The position numbers were made by a program, and so were the translations under genes. A DNA stretch of 64,000 nt from positions 25,354,368 to 25,418,367 of the forward strand of contig CAMZMU010000048.1 in NCBI GenBank assembly GCA_947311845.1, written 5' to 3'. The notes beneath the pieces are model-generated. The model saw only the letters and a program-made list of their open reading frames with translations, did not search any database and had not been told where the DNA came from. Origin of the DNA: Poa pratensis. Taxonomy: Eukaryota; Streptophyta; Magnoliopsida; Poales; Poaceae. Shown piece after piece: positions 33,301-44,600 of this stretch. How positions within the stretch are numbered: the stretch's first letter is position 1; every line of letters starts with the position of its first letter.

Positions 33301-35132
33301 AAATAACCAGCGAAAAAGAAATCAGTTGCATGGGGAGGAACAGAAAGCAGCCAAAATCACCAGTTAAAACACCAGCCACATGAGAGGCCGGCAGAGGTGA
33401 AATGAGATACTATCTGTTACACTGCATGGCAGATCACAGTTTTGCACTTCTAATGTTGGTCTGCTCGCAATCCTGTGGGTCACCGCAACCTAATTAACCA
33501 TGCAAAAAGACGTTTGACAATGAGCACATTGCTTTCCGTGTTATTTTCCTTCAACATGATGGTATTTTCCCGATTGCATCCGTGGTCATATTCTGATGGT
33601 ACTTCTACTACCAATCATTGCTCAATGTCCCTATTCCCCTAACCGTCCGTACTTATTCGGTAAGCGCATCAGTCCCTATCATTCATGCTATACTAATTTC
33701 GATCAGAATTCTCTACTAGGGCCAGGGCCATTCCAGTAAGCTGGACCCTCGCTGCCACTACACACATGGCCGGACATGTACCACGCATCAGTAGATATGT
33801 GCAAATTTACAGTAGATGAATTCGCTGGTGGACAGACATTGCAATATACTGTTGCTAACATTTCCGACAAGGACGTTGTGGTGTTCTCAAAACCAGACAG
33901 ACATGGGGCGACGCCCCATAATTCAGGCGCATTTGATTGCTCACCAACTTGGCCTCCTTTGATTTGTAGGGTAGGATAGCCAAAGGAATGGGAAATGGAA
34001 AGGAATAGGATGGCCTGCCCAGTCCAATCCTTTGGACACAGGAATTTCCAAAAATGAGGTCGGACCTCATGCTAATTTTCCCGTGAAAACACACGTAGGA
34101 GTTCCTAAAGGAATGTTTCCTATAGGTTTTAATCCTGTGACTCAAACGTGTCTGGAAGGAAAACATACGCAGGGAGTGAATCCTATACAAATCCTGAGGA
34201 AATCCTTGGATTCAAAGGAGCCCTTAATTCTAGTGGTTGGGTCCGTTGGATCGATGCTTGCCTGAATGAATTCCATGGTTGTAATTCGATCGAGCGGTGA
34301 AAGGAAGTGATTTGACCTGGGGGATGGGGAGGATGACGAAGAGGTCGAACCAGAGCCCCTTGGCGGATCGGGCGTAGTGCGCGGCGATGGCGCGCGGGTC
34401 CCAGACGAGCTTGCCGCACCCGACGACGAGCGACTCGCGGGAGACGTAGGCGAGGCGGAACTGGACGAGGACGTGCGCGAGGTGGGCCACGTCGGCGCAG
34501 GTGCGGAGCGCGGTGACGGCGGCGGCGAGGCCGGCGTCCATGTACATGCAGGGGCGGCCGGCGCGGCCGATGGAGAGCGCGTAGAAGAAGAGCGGGTCCA
34601 CGGCCAGCGCCGCCGCGCGGCCCAGCAGGATCCAGCGGTTCCAGCGCTGCACGCGCTTGCTCCGCGGGTCGAGCACCGGGCCGAACAGCCAGCGCGCGGC
34701 GGCGAATGCGGACGCGGGATGGGCGGCGGCCTGGTGGTGCTGCGCCTGGACGGGCACTAGCGAGGAGCCGGCGTCGGCGTCCCAGTCGGGCGAGTGCACC
34801 TGGTCGCACGTGGTGGAGTGGAACGCCGGCACCCCGGGCTGCGTGCACGCGTAGCACTCGCCCGGAGCGGCCGCGGCCGCGGCCGCCCGCGCACCGCCGT
34901 TGCTGCGCGCTCCGGCCTGCGACTCCTCATCCCCGCTCTGCCCCGCGCCGCTGCCCAGGCCCAGCGTGCTCTTGACACCGTCCCGCGCCTGCGCCAGCAA
35001 CCTTGGTCGCAGCACAAAACAGAAGGACACGATCAATCGCAAAATCGAGAAATCAAGTGCGCGCGCACACACACAGTGCCAAGCTCTATGGGCTCACCTG
35101 GAGAGGGAGCGGAGGAAGGAGAGGGGAGGCAT
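30400..35132 (-). CDS. CNGC2: Cyclic nucleotide-gated ion channel 2 (CNGC2/DND1 type)
   Basis: Six exons on the minus strand: 35098-35132, 34317-35001, 32519-32734, 31871-32196, 31333-31444 and 30400-31224, all GT-AG, giving 732 residues (Arabidopsis CNGC2 is about 726). Plasma-membrane cation channel of group IVb, which carries calcium during immune and developmental signalling. The N-terminal ECYACTQPGVPAFHSTTCDQ and the C-terminal AAMFMSLRPHDHLE are diagnostic of CNGC2 rather than CNGC4. Transmembrane segments fall between about 135 and 455. The pore filter reads STFGNDL near residues 421-427; Arabidopsis CNGC2 has A at the G position, as far as I recall. The cyclic-nucleotide-binding domain runs from about 539, with the phosphate-binding cassette GSFLGDELLSW near 605, then a calmodulin/IQ region VQLAWRRYRART near 682-693. 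Intron 4 holds a Stowaway MITE and intron 2 a possible MITE. All frames join cleanly. Confidence 0.96.
31489..31613. mobile_element. Stowaway MITE in intron 4 of CNGC2
   Basis: The element 31491-31611 (121 bp) starts ctccctccgttttttaatat and ends atattaaaaaacggatggag, flanked by TA on both sides. Its ends are almost the same as those of the MITE at 21254-21414. It begins 46 bp inside the intron and does not touch the splice sites. Confidence 0.93.
33951..34223. mobile_element. Putative DNA-transposon MITE in intron 2 of CNGC2
   Basis: The left end ctcctttgatttgtagg (33954-33970) and the right end ccttggattcaaaggag (34204-34220) form an imperfect inverted repeat. The interior (ggaatgtttcctataggttt, gaatcctatacaaatcctga) is of the style common to a grass MITE family. 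The target-site duplication is not clear, so the superfamily is not assigned. Confidence 0.5.
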
Positions 35133-36809
35133 GTCCCATGAACGGCGGAGACCATGAAACGACCGACCGATACGATCGAGCTTTTTGAGCGGCGAGCGAG
35201 CGAGCTGTGTGTAAAAACCGCGGCGAGTTTGGAGCTCGATGGATGGATCGATATGAATATGACGAGGCGAGGGATAGAAACAAGCGCTGTGCTGCGCACT
35301 GCGCAGCACAGGTGGCGGTACAACTGTCCCTGGGCCCAATACGTGTCAGCGTGGGGTCGTACGCAGTGGCCCGTGTGCACCGAGCGGAGCCGAGTCTGCC
35401 TGGCTACTGGCTCCAACACCGTATTGCAACGGGATCGCTACTTTATTTCAGGTCGTGTAAGGCGTTCTTTGTTGGTTGGTTTGGTTTGATGCCAACATTT
35501 GGATCGATCGCCGAATGCAATTTGTTAGCTGCTAACTTTGCGGCGGCCGAGCGGCCGAGAGCTGGTGGCGATCTCGATCTGTTAGGTGTGTGCTTCGTAA
35601 TCTCAAAAAAAAAAGTGTGTGCTTCGTTTGCGAGACGGCCACGGACTGTAGCGGAACAGCCGCCGTTTTCCGCCTGGGCCGCCAAAATTATACGGCCCAT
35701 CCGCCGGTCCGTGTTGGGCTCTGAAACGGCGCGGACAGAACGGACAGCCGGACGTCCGTGCCCGCCTGCATCCTGAAATGCAAATCATCTCTGTCTTTGC
35801 GCATGTGGGGAGGGATAGAGGAAAAGCATTCTCGGATTTGTGCCGCCGCAAAGGTGATGTGTCTAGTGTCTTGCTTGCGGGCCACCTATTTGCCACACGT
35901 GGTCCGTTAAAACCATGGCAGGGTGGATGATAGTATAAACTGTAGGAGGTATCCTATAAGATTAACATAGCATGTCTAATGTAATCCTATGGGAAGAATA
36001 AGTTTGTTTGATTGTGGTGAAATAATTTTTTATGAGGTTGGAGCTCATGTTATTTTCCTATGAGATTTGTACTACAAGATTTTTATAGGAATAATTCCTA
36101 TAGGATATGATCATATGAATCGAAACACCTTCTATAGGAAAATTTCTTATATGATCCAATGCTACAAAAGTCTAGTCATATTCCTCTGATTCTTGAATAA
36201 AAGGGGCCCTTAAACAACTAGGAGCTCATCTCAAACAGATAAAAAAAAGTAAGAGCTGGTGCTCAAAAAAGTTAAGAACTATTAACCGAATACCACGAAA
36301 TATTATAACGATTTTTAATTTACAAAGGTGTTAATACTCCCTTCGAAGGACTCTGCGACCTAGGTGAGCCTCCACGTTGGAGGTGCGACACTCATGACGG
36401 AACGACCCGCCATAGAGCCTTATGTCGCGTTGATCTCCCGCAGGATATGACTGAAGAGGCCTAGGTTTTCGCCCTACGGCCCTTGCACCACCTTCAAGCA
36501 GTCTGTGGCCACCTCTCCTCTTGCGTATTTATACCCCTTCATATTTACACGTACCAAAATCTCCGACGGGGCAAATAGGCTAGTAGAGTGAAATTAGAAA
36601 TTATTTGTCAAATCTGGGGTGGGGCCAAATAGGCCAATTTATAAGGTTCTGTAGGCTAACTTTCCAACCGCAGGGGGAAGGGGAGGGTGGTGGCCCCCCT
36701 GTCCTACACTAAGCTCCACCGGTGCTCCACGGGCACGACAACTCACGACGATAACATGGCCTTGGTGACGATGCCCACATCATTCTCCTGGGCCATGGTG
36801 TCGCCCCCT
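35133..36809. other. CNGC2 upstream region and unassigned intergenic DNA
   Basis: 35133-35350 is the GC-rich promoter or leader of CNGC2 and contains a 25-base palindrome (35287-35311). 35935-36212 is AT-rich with repeated cctataggaa-like words and ends ttcttgaataaaaggggccc, similar to the MITE family at 33951-34223. 36330-36660 is unrecognised. 36657-36720 has a purine-rich gggggaaggggagggtgg motif that recurs near 40070. No coding gene is supported. Confidence 0.4.
35287..35311. repeat. Perfect 12-bp inverted repeat upstream of CNGC2
   Basis: ctgtgctgcgca at 35287-35298 and tgcgcagcacag at 35300-35311 are exact reverse complements around one base. It lies about 155-180 bp upstream of the CNGC2 start codon. 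It could be a protein-binding site or simply a chance palindrome. Confidence 0.7.
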
Positions 36810-38662
36810 TGTACGGTTGCGTAACGGAAAACAATTTTGTTTGCCACAACTACGCAACAGCCAAGATCTACTATGAAAATACAAGTCACACCACATGCAT
36901 ATTGATCTAACTGTAATTCGTTACCGACACCGTTGAAGCAGAAGAGGTGTCGATGACGACGTTGATGAAGCTTGTGGAAGAATTCACTCGGCTAAGCCTA
37001 GCCGAGAGAATATCGTAGACTGCTCGCGTCTCGCCTTGATCCAACATAGTGAGGGTCAGGTGTCGGTCGTACGACACCTCACCCCTCTGAGAGATCGCAC
37101 GCATACATCAGATCTTGTTCCGCAGGGCTTCGCCATACATGCTTGAAGCACTGGTGGTGTATATGAAGGTGGAGATCTCCCTAGCCCAAGCCGCACCCCT
37201 TGCTTGCCCCCCAAGCAAGAGGCAAACCGCCTCCCCCCAATGGGCCTAAAGGCCCACTAGGGTTTCGGCTGGAGGGGGGGGAGCTTCCCCCCTTTGGGCC
37301 TTTTGGTCCTAGGGGGTCGGCGGCCCCACCACAAGTGGTGACGCTGCCATGTGGGCCTCTAGGGCCCATGTGGCAGCCCCTTATGGGCTCCTTTTATTTT
37401 CACCTTTTCCTGAATATTTCTTTTGTCTAATTTTGTATAATTAATTCACAAACTGAATATTCCTTTTAGAGAAAATTCCTGTAATTAATTACTTATCATA
37501 TAAACCTATTTATATGATCCGGAACCACTAGTGTCTGCATACAAAACCTTCCAAAAAATATTCCCTCTCCATATATAAAACTTTGGAATAAATCTGACTA
37601 GTGATAGAAACTATTTCTATCACTCTGAGACACCCAGTGTCTGCTTATGTTATCTCTCTGATATATGTACCACGCAGAAACCAATCCGGCGATACTCTCT
37701 TGATGTTCCAGACTAACCATAATATACAACAAACTAGACCTGACTTAAGCGTGTTAACCCTACAGGTTCAATAACGTGTAGCTATAATTAGATGTACTCA
37801 TCTAATCACCAGCCAGGGTCAGGTCCGTGGACAACATGAATAACTGCTATCGTTATACGAAGAACACTTTGTTGAACCTCTGTTGAACCTGTTGGTTATT
37901 AATATATCATTTCCATTACTCACGATACTGAACTTACCCGAGAATAAGTATTCCTGATATTTCCATGAATCAATCATTGATTCACTATATCTTTGTCTAT
38001 CTCCTTAAGGGGCAAATTTCCTTTTCTCGTTCCCGTAATACGATATCCCACACGATGTAACTTCATCATGCATTGTCTGCAGAACATATTAGATATCATA
38101 CATACCGAGGGTGCCTTGGTAGTATATCTCTCTTTTGACACAGGAGTAATTTCCCATCTTAGAACATTAGAATATATGCACAACTTTGCAATCACCAAGT
38201 GATGTCGCTATGATCACCCTGTTACGACCGTGACGGTTGACAATACCAAAATAACTCTTCCAGTACGCACAACCCTAATAACCTCATGGTCTAACGATAT
38301 GTCATATAATAACCTTTATGCGATATGTCACTAAGGACAAGACACTTTGAAATCTCTTAGCATATCAATGATTTGGGTCAACCCAGTCATATTGGTTTCC
38401 ACCAAGAATATGCTACTCATTGATGCTGACATAAACAATGTCCCAGACCAGGAAAACATGGCCATCAAGCAATCAATGAATTAGTCTAAAGGCAAGACTA
38501 GGGCATACTTTATTAATTCTGTTCATGTCTCTACATGTGCGTGTGAGTTTTCTTCTGAATCACATATTCAGGAGCCACAACAGTTATAGCATAGAATCAT
38601 GAAGCATAATTATGAAACATATGTTATTCCTATTGCCTTTTGGGCATACATCCAACACCCCT
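36805..38662 (-). mobile_element. Solo LTR of a Copia (Angela-like) retrotransposon
   Basis: The LTR is 36810-38657 (1848 bp), in minus orientation. On the minus strand it starts tgttggatgtatgcccaaaa and ends gcaaccgtaca, giving the TG...CA termini of LTRs. Exact 5-bp duplications cccct flank it at 36805-36809 and 38658-38662. No internal gag-pol or second LTR is next to it, so it is a solo LTR left by recombination. Its start resembles the Angela family of Triticeae Copia elements as I remember it. Contained open frames are not genes. Confidence 0.88.
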
Positions 38663-38965
38663 CTCATTCCCCGGCGACGCCCAAGGTCAGCAAATGTGTA
38701 ACTTTGCGCCAACCACCACTTGGTTGTCCGTCGGCGCGGCCGTAGACGGTGTCTTCCCATGTACGTTGCCGGCCGCCTGCCTCTCCCTCCACCGCGTAGC
38801 CAATCAGTGATCTGCGCCTGTGTCGTTGATCATCTCAGCTATGATCTGCTTGTCGTATGAATAATATGTTCAGTCTCATCTATAGCTTGTCCATCTCAGC
38901 GTTGTCCTGATTTGCGTGATAAAAGATGTCTAATGTTTACTGAATGAATACATGGAGTACATATG
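38658..38965. other. Spacer between the two oppositely oriented LTRs
   Basis: About 300 bp continuing the GC-rich sequence interrupted by the solo LTR (ctcattccccggcgacgccc), then AT-rich DNA. No gene is recognised. Confidence 0.4.
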
Positions 38966-39808
38966 TGTTGGATGTATGCCCAAAAGGCAATAATAATTAT
39001 ACATTTTATTCATAATTATGTTTTGCGTTTCTATGCTATAACTGTTGTGGCTTCTGAATGTGAGATTCAGAGGAAAGTTCATACGCACGTGTAGTTAATA
39101 TGAACAGTTTATAGATACCCCGGTCTTTTCTAAGGACCATTTTGTTGAATGCAAGATGACTATGTTTCCTGGTCATTGATATTGTTTATGTCAGCATCAA
39201 TGAGTAGTATATTGTTGGTGGAAACAATATGACTGGATAGATCCAAGTCGTTGATATGCTAAAAGATTCCTTAAAAATGTCTTTTGTCCTTAGTGACATA
39301 TCACACCAAGGTTATTATATAACATATGTCCTTGAACCATGAAATTGTTAAGGTTATACATTCACTCAGTGTTACTTTGGTAGTGCAATCATCACGCCGA
39401 ACAGGGTGATAAAAAGGCAGTTACTAGGTAACTCCAAATGTGTGTATTGATCTTAATGTTTATGGGAATTACTCCTTTGTCAAAAGAGAAATACATCCTG
39501 GGCTCACTCAGTATGAGAGATATCCAATATGTTCTGCAGATAATGCATGATAAAGTTTCATCGTGTGAGATATCATAATACGAGAACGAGTAAAAGGATA
39601 CTTGCCAGTTAACGAGATAGACAAAGATATAGTCAGTCAAGAATTGATTCTTGGAAATATTGATAATCTCGGGTAAAGTTCAGTGTCGTGAGAAATGCGA
39701 ATGATATATTAAATAGCCAACATGTTTAACATAGTATCTTCGTATAACGATAGTGGTCAATGAGGACGTCCATGGTCCTAACATTGACCGTTGATTAGAT
39801 AAGTACTT
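38966..39808 (+). mobile_element. Truncated Copia LTR fragment, opposite orientation to the solo LTR
   Basis: It begins tgttggatgtatgcccaaaa at 38966 and parallels the minus strand of the solo LTR through landmarks such as aatatgttctgcagataatg, gagatagacaaagatatag and ttcgtataacgatag. Similarity stops near 39808 (gattagataagtact), so the 3' part of the LTR is missing. Divergence from the solo LTR is visible by eye, so this is an older or different member. Confidence 0.8.
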
Positions 39809-40740
39809 TTGATCATAACCGAAACCCAACGGCGATGACGAACCAAGGATATTCCTCCCAGGCCTTCCTCGGCGCCGAGCCTCTCTCCGGTGACTTCCTC
39901 GACGCCCCTACTCTCGTCACTGCTCTTTCACCGACTGTCGCCACAACTCTCGCCCCGACCCTTGCCCCGACTCTCTCCGGCGACGACCTCGACGCCCCGA
40001 CTCTCTCCGGCGACGGCATCGATATAGTCAAAGCATGGGCAACGTCATCGATATCAACGACGGAGCTAGGTGAGAACCCATGGGGGAGGGGGCGGTGCCC
40101 CCCTCACTTCTACATAGCTCCGCTGGTGATATGATCCCCTAAATTTGTTGGCTATGATGTCATTTTGGTGATTGTTCATTACTTCACTAAGTACGGCCAG
40201 TTCATGTCACTCAAACATTCTAAGCCTGCAACTTTAGTAGCAAAAAATATCTTGAATATTGTTGTCAAGTTAGATGGGATGCATGTGTTCCATAGTCTCT
40301 GATAAGGATATGGTATTTATAAGTCACTTTTTGAAGGGTATGTTTGCCATTAACTTTAGATGAGTAGTACCTAACATGAAAGAGTGATGGTAATTAAGAT
40401 AGAGAGTCTCAACCAATCATGAGTAATGTATCTCAACGTGCCGCTCACAGTTGGTTTCCTTTAGCTGGATTTTGGTTTAAGACTTCACATCGCACCTCTC
40501 TAGGATGTTCTCCTTTTTAGGAATCGTACACATATATGCTACAGTATGGATTCATGATCTTAATGACATACCTAATGTTGAACTCAAAGATTTTCTCAAG
40601 GAAAGACAAACTGCTTTAGATATACCAAAGTAGCAACCAATGGAGCGTGCTTTTGCAAGAAAGGCAATGTGGGAATTCTAGAGATCAAGATCAAATGTTC
40701 CTCGTTGTTGGAGTCAGCTGTTGTTTAGGAGGTTTACAAT
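39809..40740 (+). mobile_element. Ty3/Gypsy integrase relic and flanking debris
   Basis: From about 40143 the plus strand reads VGYDVILVIVHYFTKYGQFM, SLKHSKPATLVAKNILN and VKLDGMHVF before stops intervene. This resembles the integrase core of Ty3/Gypsy polyproteins (VVVDRFTKYAHF-type motif). A later piece, LKERQTALDIPK near 40600, fits the region downstream of integrase. Frames are broken throughout. 39835-40060 holds a low-complexity open frame rich in LAPTL and LSGD repeats that I do not regard as a gene. A purine-rich gtgcccccctc motif is at about 40080-40100. Confidence 0.6.
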
Positions 40741-41604
40741 GTGATCAAGACTCGTTTCCCATCGTCGCTGGCTTGTGGGCGGATCGGTTAAAGGGGGCGG
40801 CGGTGTACTAGGTGGAAAAAATGGACTTTTTAGTTAGGCAGTAAGACTGCGTTCAATTAACTTCAGAAGCCTATAATTTTCCATTTTGTGTCACTGTGAG
40901 TTGTCGCTATTTGGACCTTGGATCGAGGTGAGAAATCAGTGTGGCATGCGTGTTTTTGTCGAGTCTGTCGATATAACTTCCATATGCAAAATCTCTACGC
41001 TATCAACGAAGTAAAACGTTATTTCGCTATTTTTTTTCTTCTCCTCCAATCCACCGCTCCAATCCACCGCTTATGTAAAATCCCTAGCGGTGGGCGATCA
41101 TACCATCGGCCAGGCGGGACATTAAAGGGTTAGTGGTGGTGGTCATAACTCAAATGACACATTGACACCCCATTGCATTCACCCGCAAAAAACACAATAC
41201 AAAACTTACAGCTGTGTCACTTCAGCACAAAATGATATAACTCTAAATCATCGCAGAAAAGACTTTAATGAGAAAGCAAAACTCAACAAAAATGGAACAG
41301 CCATTCTCAGCCGTCCAAAAAAAGACGACAAAAACGGTTTTCAGCACGGGAGCAATTCCCAGCCGTAGAAGCGCGCCGCGACGGGACGAAGCTGACACAG
41401 CGCGCGGCACACGAGGCGCGGGGCCCACCGTGTACCGGCGGCCACCATTGCACGGCACGGTGACGGAGAGATATTTTTAACGCCTTCCGACTCATTCATG
41501 GAGGCAAGCGCCCATCACTCACTCGCTCGGATACAGAGGAGGAGCGCGTCGCACCGCATCGCGCGGACTGCTGCACATCACTAGTGGCACCGCCGCGCGC
41601 ACCA
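40741..41604. other. Upstream region of the starch phosphorylase gene
   Basis: Non-coding. The right part becomes GC-rich. An AT-rich atatttttaa at about 41471-41480 lies about 125 bp before the start codon and is a candidate TATA element. I see no transposon in this stretch. Confidence 0.4.
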
Positions 41605-44600
41605 ATGGCGACGACCGCCTGGCCGCCGCTCGCCACCGCCTCCCGACCGCTCGCCGTAGGCGCCGGGGTCGGGGCCGTGGTCGCGCCGACGCCGCGGCGG
41701 ATGCGGGGACTCGTGGTGCGGAGCGTGGCGAGCGATCGGGAGGTGCGGGGGTCGGCCTCGACCGAGGAAGGTAAGCCGCCGCGCGTTCCCGCCCGTTAAC
41801 TGCGACCAAGTGGATGCCCGTTGGTGGTAATGTAGTTTTTTTTAGATAAAAAAAGGGTAATGTAGTTTGAATTGCGGATGAATGATCCTCGTGCGGGCGT
41901 TCCGGAATTGTGGTGGTGAGGGAGCTTTGACGGGCTATTGATTTCGTCTGCGGCCATTGCTAATTTGGCGCTCTAGGTTTCATTGGGGTTCGTGTTTTTT
42001 CTCATCAAATTTGCGGATAAACTTCGACAAATGTATTCTGAATTTGAAGCTGGCTGCTGTTTTGACGGCCTGGTAGGAGCAGTTTGGTGCATCAAGTTAG
42101 AATGCTGTACTTGGAATAGCAAATTCTGAGAAGTTCTTCAGTTGGGACTACCATCAGGGTCTCTGGTAATGAAATCAATACAAAAATGCAGCTGACTCTG
42201 CTGTTTCCTAAAAAAAGAAAAAACACGGGGTCTCTAGTTGTTTGTCTGATGATATGCAGCCACGTCGCCATACTATATCTAGGAATTGTAGGTGTCGTAA
42301 AAAAATCCTCAAATTCTGCAGCAGCGAAATAAATTGTTTGAGATCAGCTAAACATTGTGCATTATCAATATTTCTGAGGGTGATTGGAACAGGGTAGCAC
42401 TTCAAATCGGCAATCGAGCAAGATAGTTATTCCAAGATTTTTTTTTCTGAAGGTGGTTGCAACATCAGTTTGAATATTGGAATCATTGAATTAATGTGTA
42501 AAATAGACATGGCACAGCTCAACCTGACTATTTCTTGACGAAAATTCTGAGCTGCTTTTCATTGATTAATGGAGAAAACAGATGTACATGGTTGTAGTAA
42601 CATATGCAAATGGTGATGCCGTATATATCTACATTCTTGCACAAGAATTTTTACATGAGATTAACTATTTCCTGTAGTTTCTAATTTTCACTGTTTAAGG
42701 CCTACTCTTTATAAGATTTCGAATCCTAATGTTATCTTCTTGTAACTCAGAGCTTTCAAGTGTGCTAAGTTCCATTGATTCGTCTGCCATCGCGTCAAAC
42801 ATCACACACCATGCAGAGTTCACACCCTTATTCTCTCCAGAGCACTCTTCACCTCTAAAGGCTTACCATGCAACTGCCAAAAGTGTTTTTGATGCTCTGA
42901 TAATGAATTGGAATGCGACATATGACTATTACAACAAAGTGAATGTAAAGCAGGCTTATTACCTGTCCATGGAGTTTTTGCAGGTATCACAGTCTAATTC
43001 TTTTAGCCTTATCTCTTAGCTTTTGGTACCTGAGTTATGACGTTATGCGGTTATTGTTTTTGTACTGTAGGGAAGAGCTCTTACAAATGCTATTGGAAAC
43101 CTAGAGCTAACAGGACAATATGCAGAAGCATTAAAACAACTTGGACAGAACCTAGAGGATGTTGCTAGTCAGGTAAGAAATTTTTATGAGTGGTTGATTT
43201 TTATTCCATATCAAAATCATCTCATACTCTTTATTTGAATAACGAGAACTGAGTGCTAGCTCAGTGGCAGTGGCAGCGAGTGTGCGCCCAGCTGACCCGG
43301 GTTCGAGTCCCAGCTGTGCGCGCTCGAGAAAAAACTTGAGTCCCAGCTGCGTGCGCTCGAATAAACCGGGTATCTCACCTACCTAACAACGTATGACCAA
43401 GGGAGGGATCATTCCCCCGTTGGCAACGTTTTTTATTTGAATAACAAAAAAAATCACATTTTATTATTAATCATTAATTTCCTTTTGTTTAAATTTGAAA
43501 TGGAAAAACTATCTTTTCTGTGTGTTCCAAATCTGACTTATACTCTTCGTGCAGTTCTTTGGAGTGAGTGACTATGAAATTACACCAAAACACGAGCTTA
43601 TTGATGTCTAGAGTGCCGTGTGTTTTAGAAATCTTAAGATTGGATATGTTACTTTTTTTTACGATAAAACAGGAACCTGATCCCGCCCTTGGAAATGGTG
43701 GTCTAGGCCGTCTAGCGTCCTGTTTTTTGGATTCTCTTGCAACCCTAAATTATCCAGCATGGGGATATGGACTTCGGTACAGATATGGCCTCTTTAAGCA
43801 AATCATAACAAAGGATGGTCAGGAGGAGGTAGCTGAGAATTGGTTAGAGGTAGTGATATGTCTTCATCATCTTTCTTACTGTTTGATGTTGGCAACTATT
43901 TTAATGACCTGCGTGTTAGCTTTTTACGCCATCTATAACTGCATGCTATTCTCCAGATGGGAAATCCGTGGGAGATTGTAAGAAATGATGTCTCTTATCC
44001 TGTGAAATTCTACGGAAAAGTTGTTGAAGGCACTGATGGGAGAAAGCATTGGATTGGAGGAGAGAATATCAAGGCTGTGGCGCATGATGTTCCTATTCCA
44101 GGCTACAAGACTAAAACTACTAATAATCTTCGTCTTTGGTCAACAACAGTACCATCACAAAATTTTGATTTGGGAGCTTTTAATGCTGGAGATCATGCCA
44201 AGGCCAATGAAGCTCATCTAAATGCTGAAAAGGTATTTGCTTTGACTACATTTTATTTTTGCGTAGGCTAAACAATATCTTGTGAGTAGTTACTGCGTTC
44301 TCTCTTAGATACTGTTTTAAAATGTGTGCAGTCAAACGATTGATACTTGTGTCAGAGTGACAAGTAAAAATAAACGGAGGTAGTATATCCACAACCTCTT
44401 CATCTGGTATTCGCAATTGTTTAGTGTCTATTTGTATGTTTTTTCTTGATCTGCTTTAATTAATCTCAGCCTATGCATCAGGCTACATTGCTCCTCTGTG
44501 TCAATAGAAAATAAGTCTGATGATATATGGTTGCAGTCTTGCAGTCCAGTAGTTTGTAGATGGCACAGCTTGGAAGAACTTTTGACATGGAAGCCTTAGC

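Noticed and set aside
36805..39808. A complete LTR retrotransposon with two LTRs
   Set aside because: The two LTRs are in opposite orientation with only about 300 bp between them and no gag-pol; a solo LTR plus a fragment fits better.
39835..40134. 99-codon open frame with repeats of LAPTL and LSGD type
   Set aside because: Short, low complexity, between a truncated LTR and a Gypsy relic; no start context or homologue recognised.
43257..43311. Possible tRNA gene (box A and box B present)
   Set aside because: The segment lies in a 188-bp body with target-site duplication and does not give an obvious cloverleaf with an anticodon arm; a SINE explains it better.
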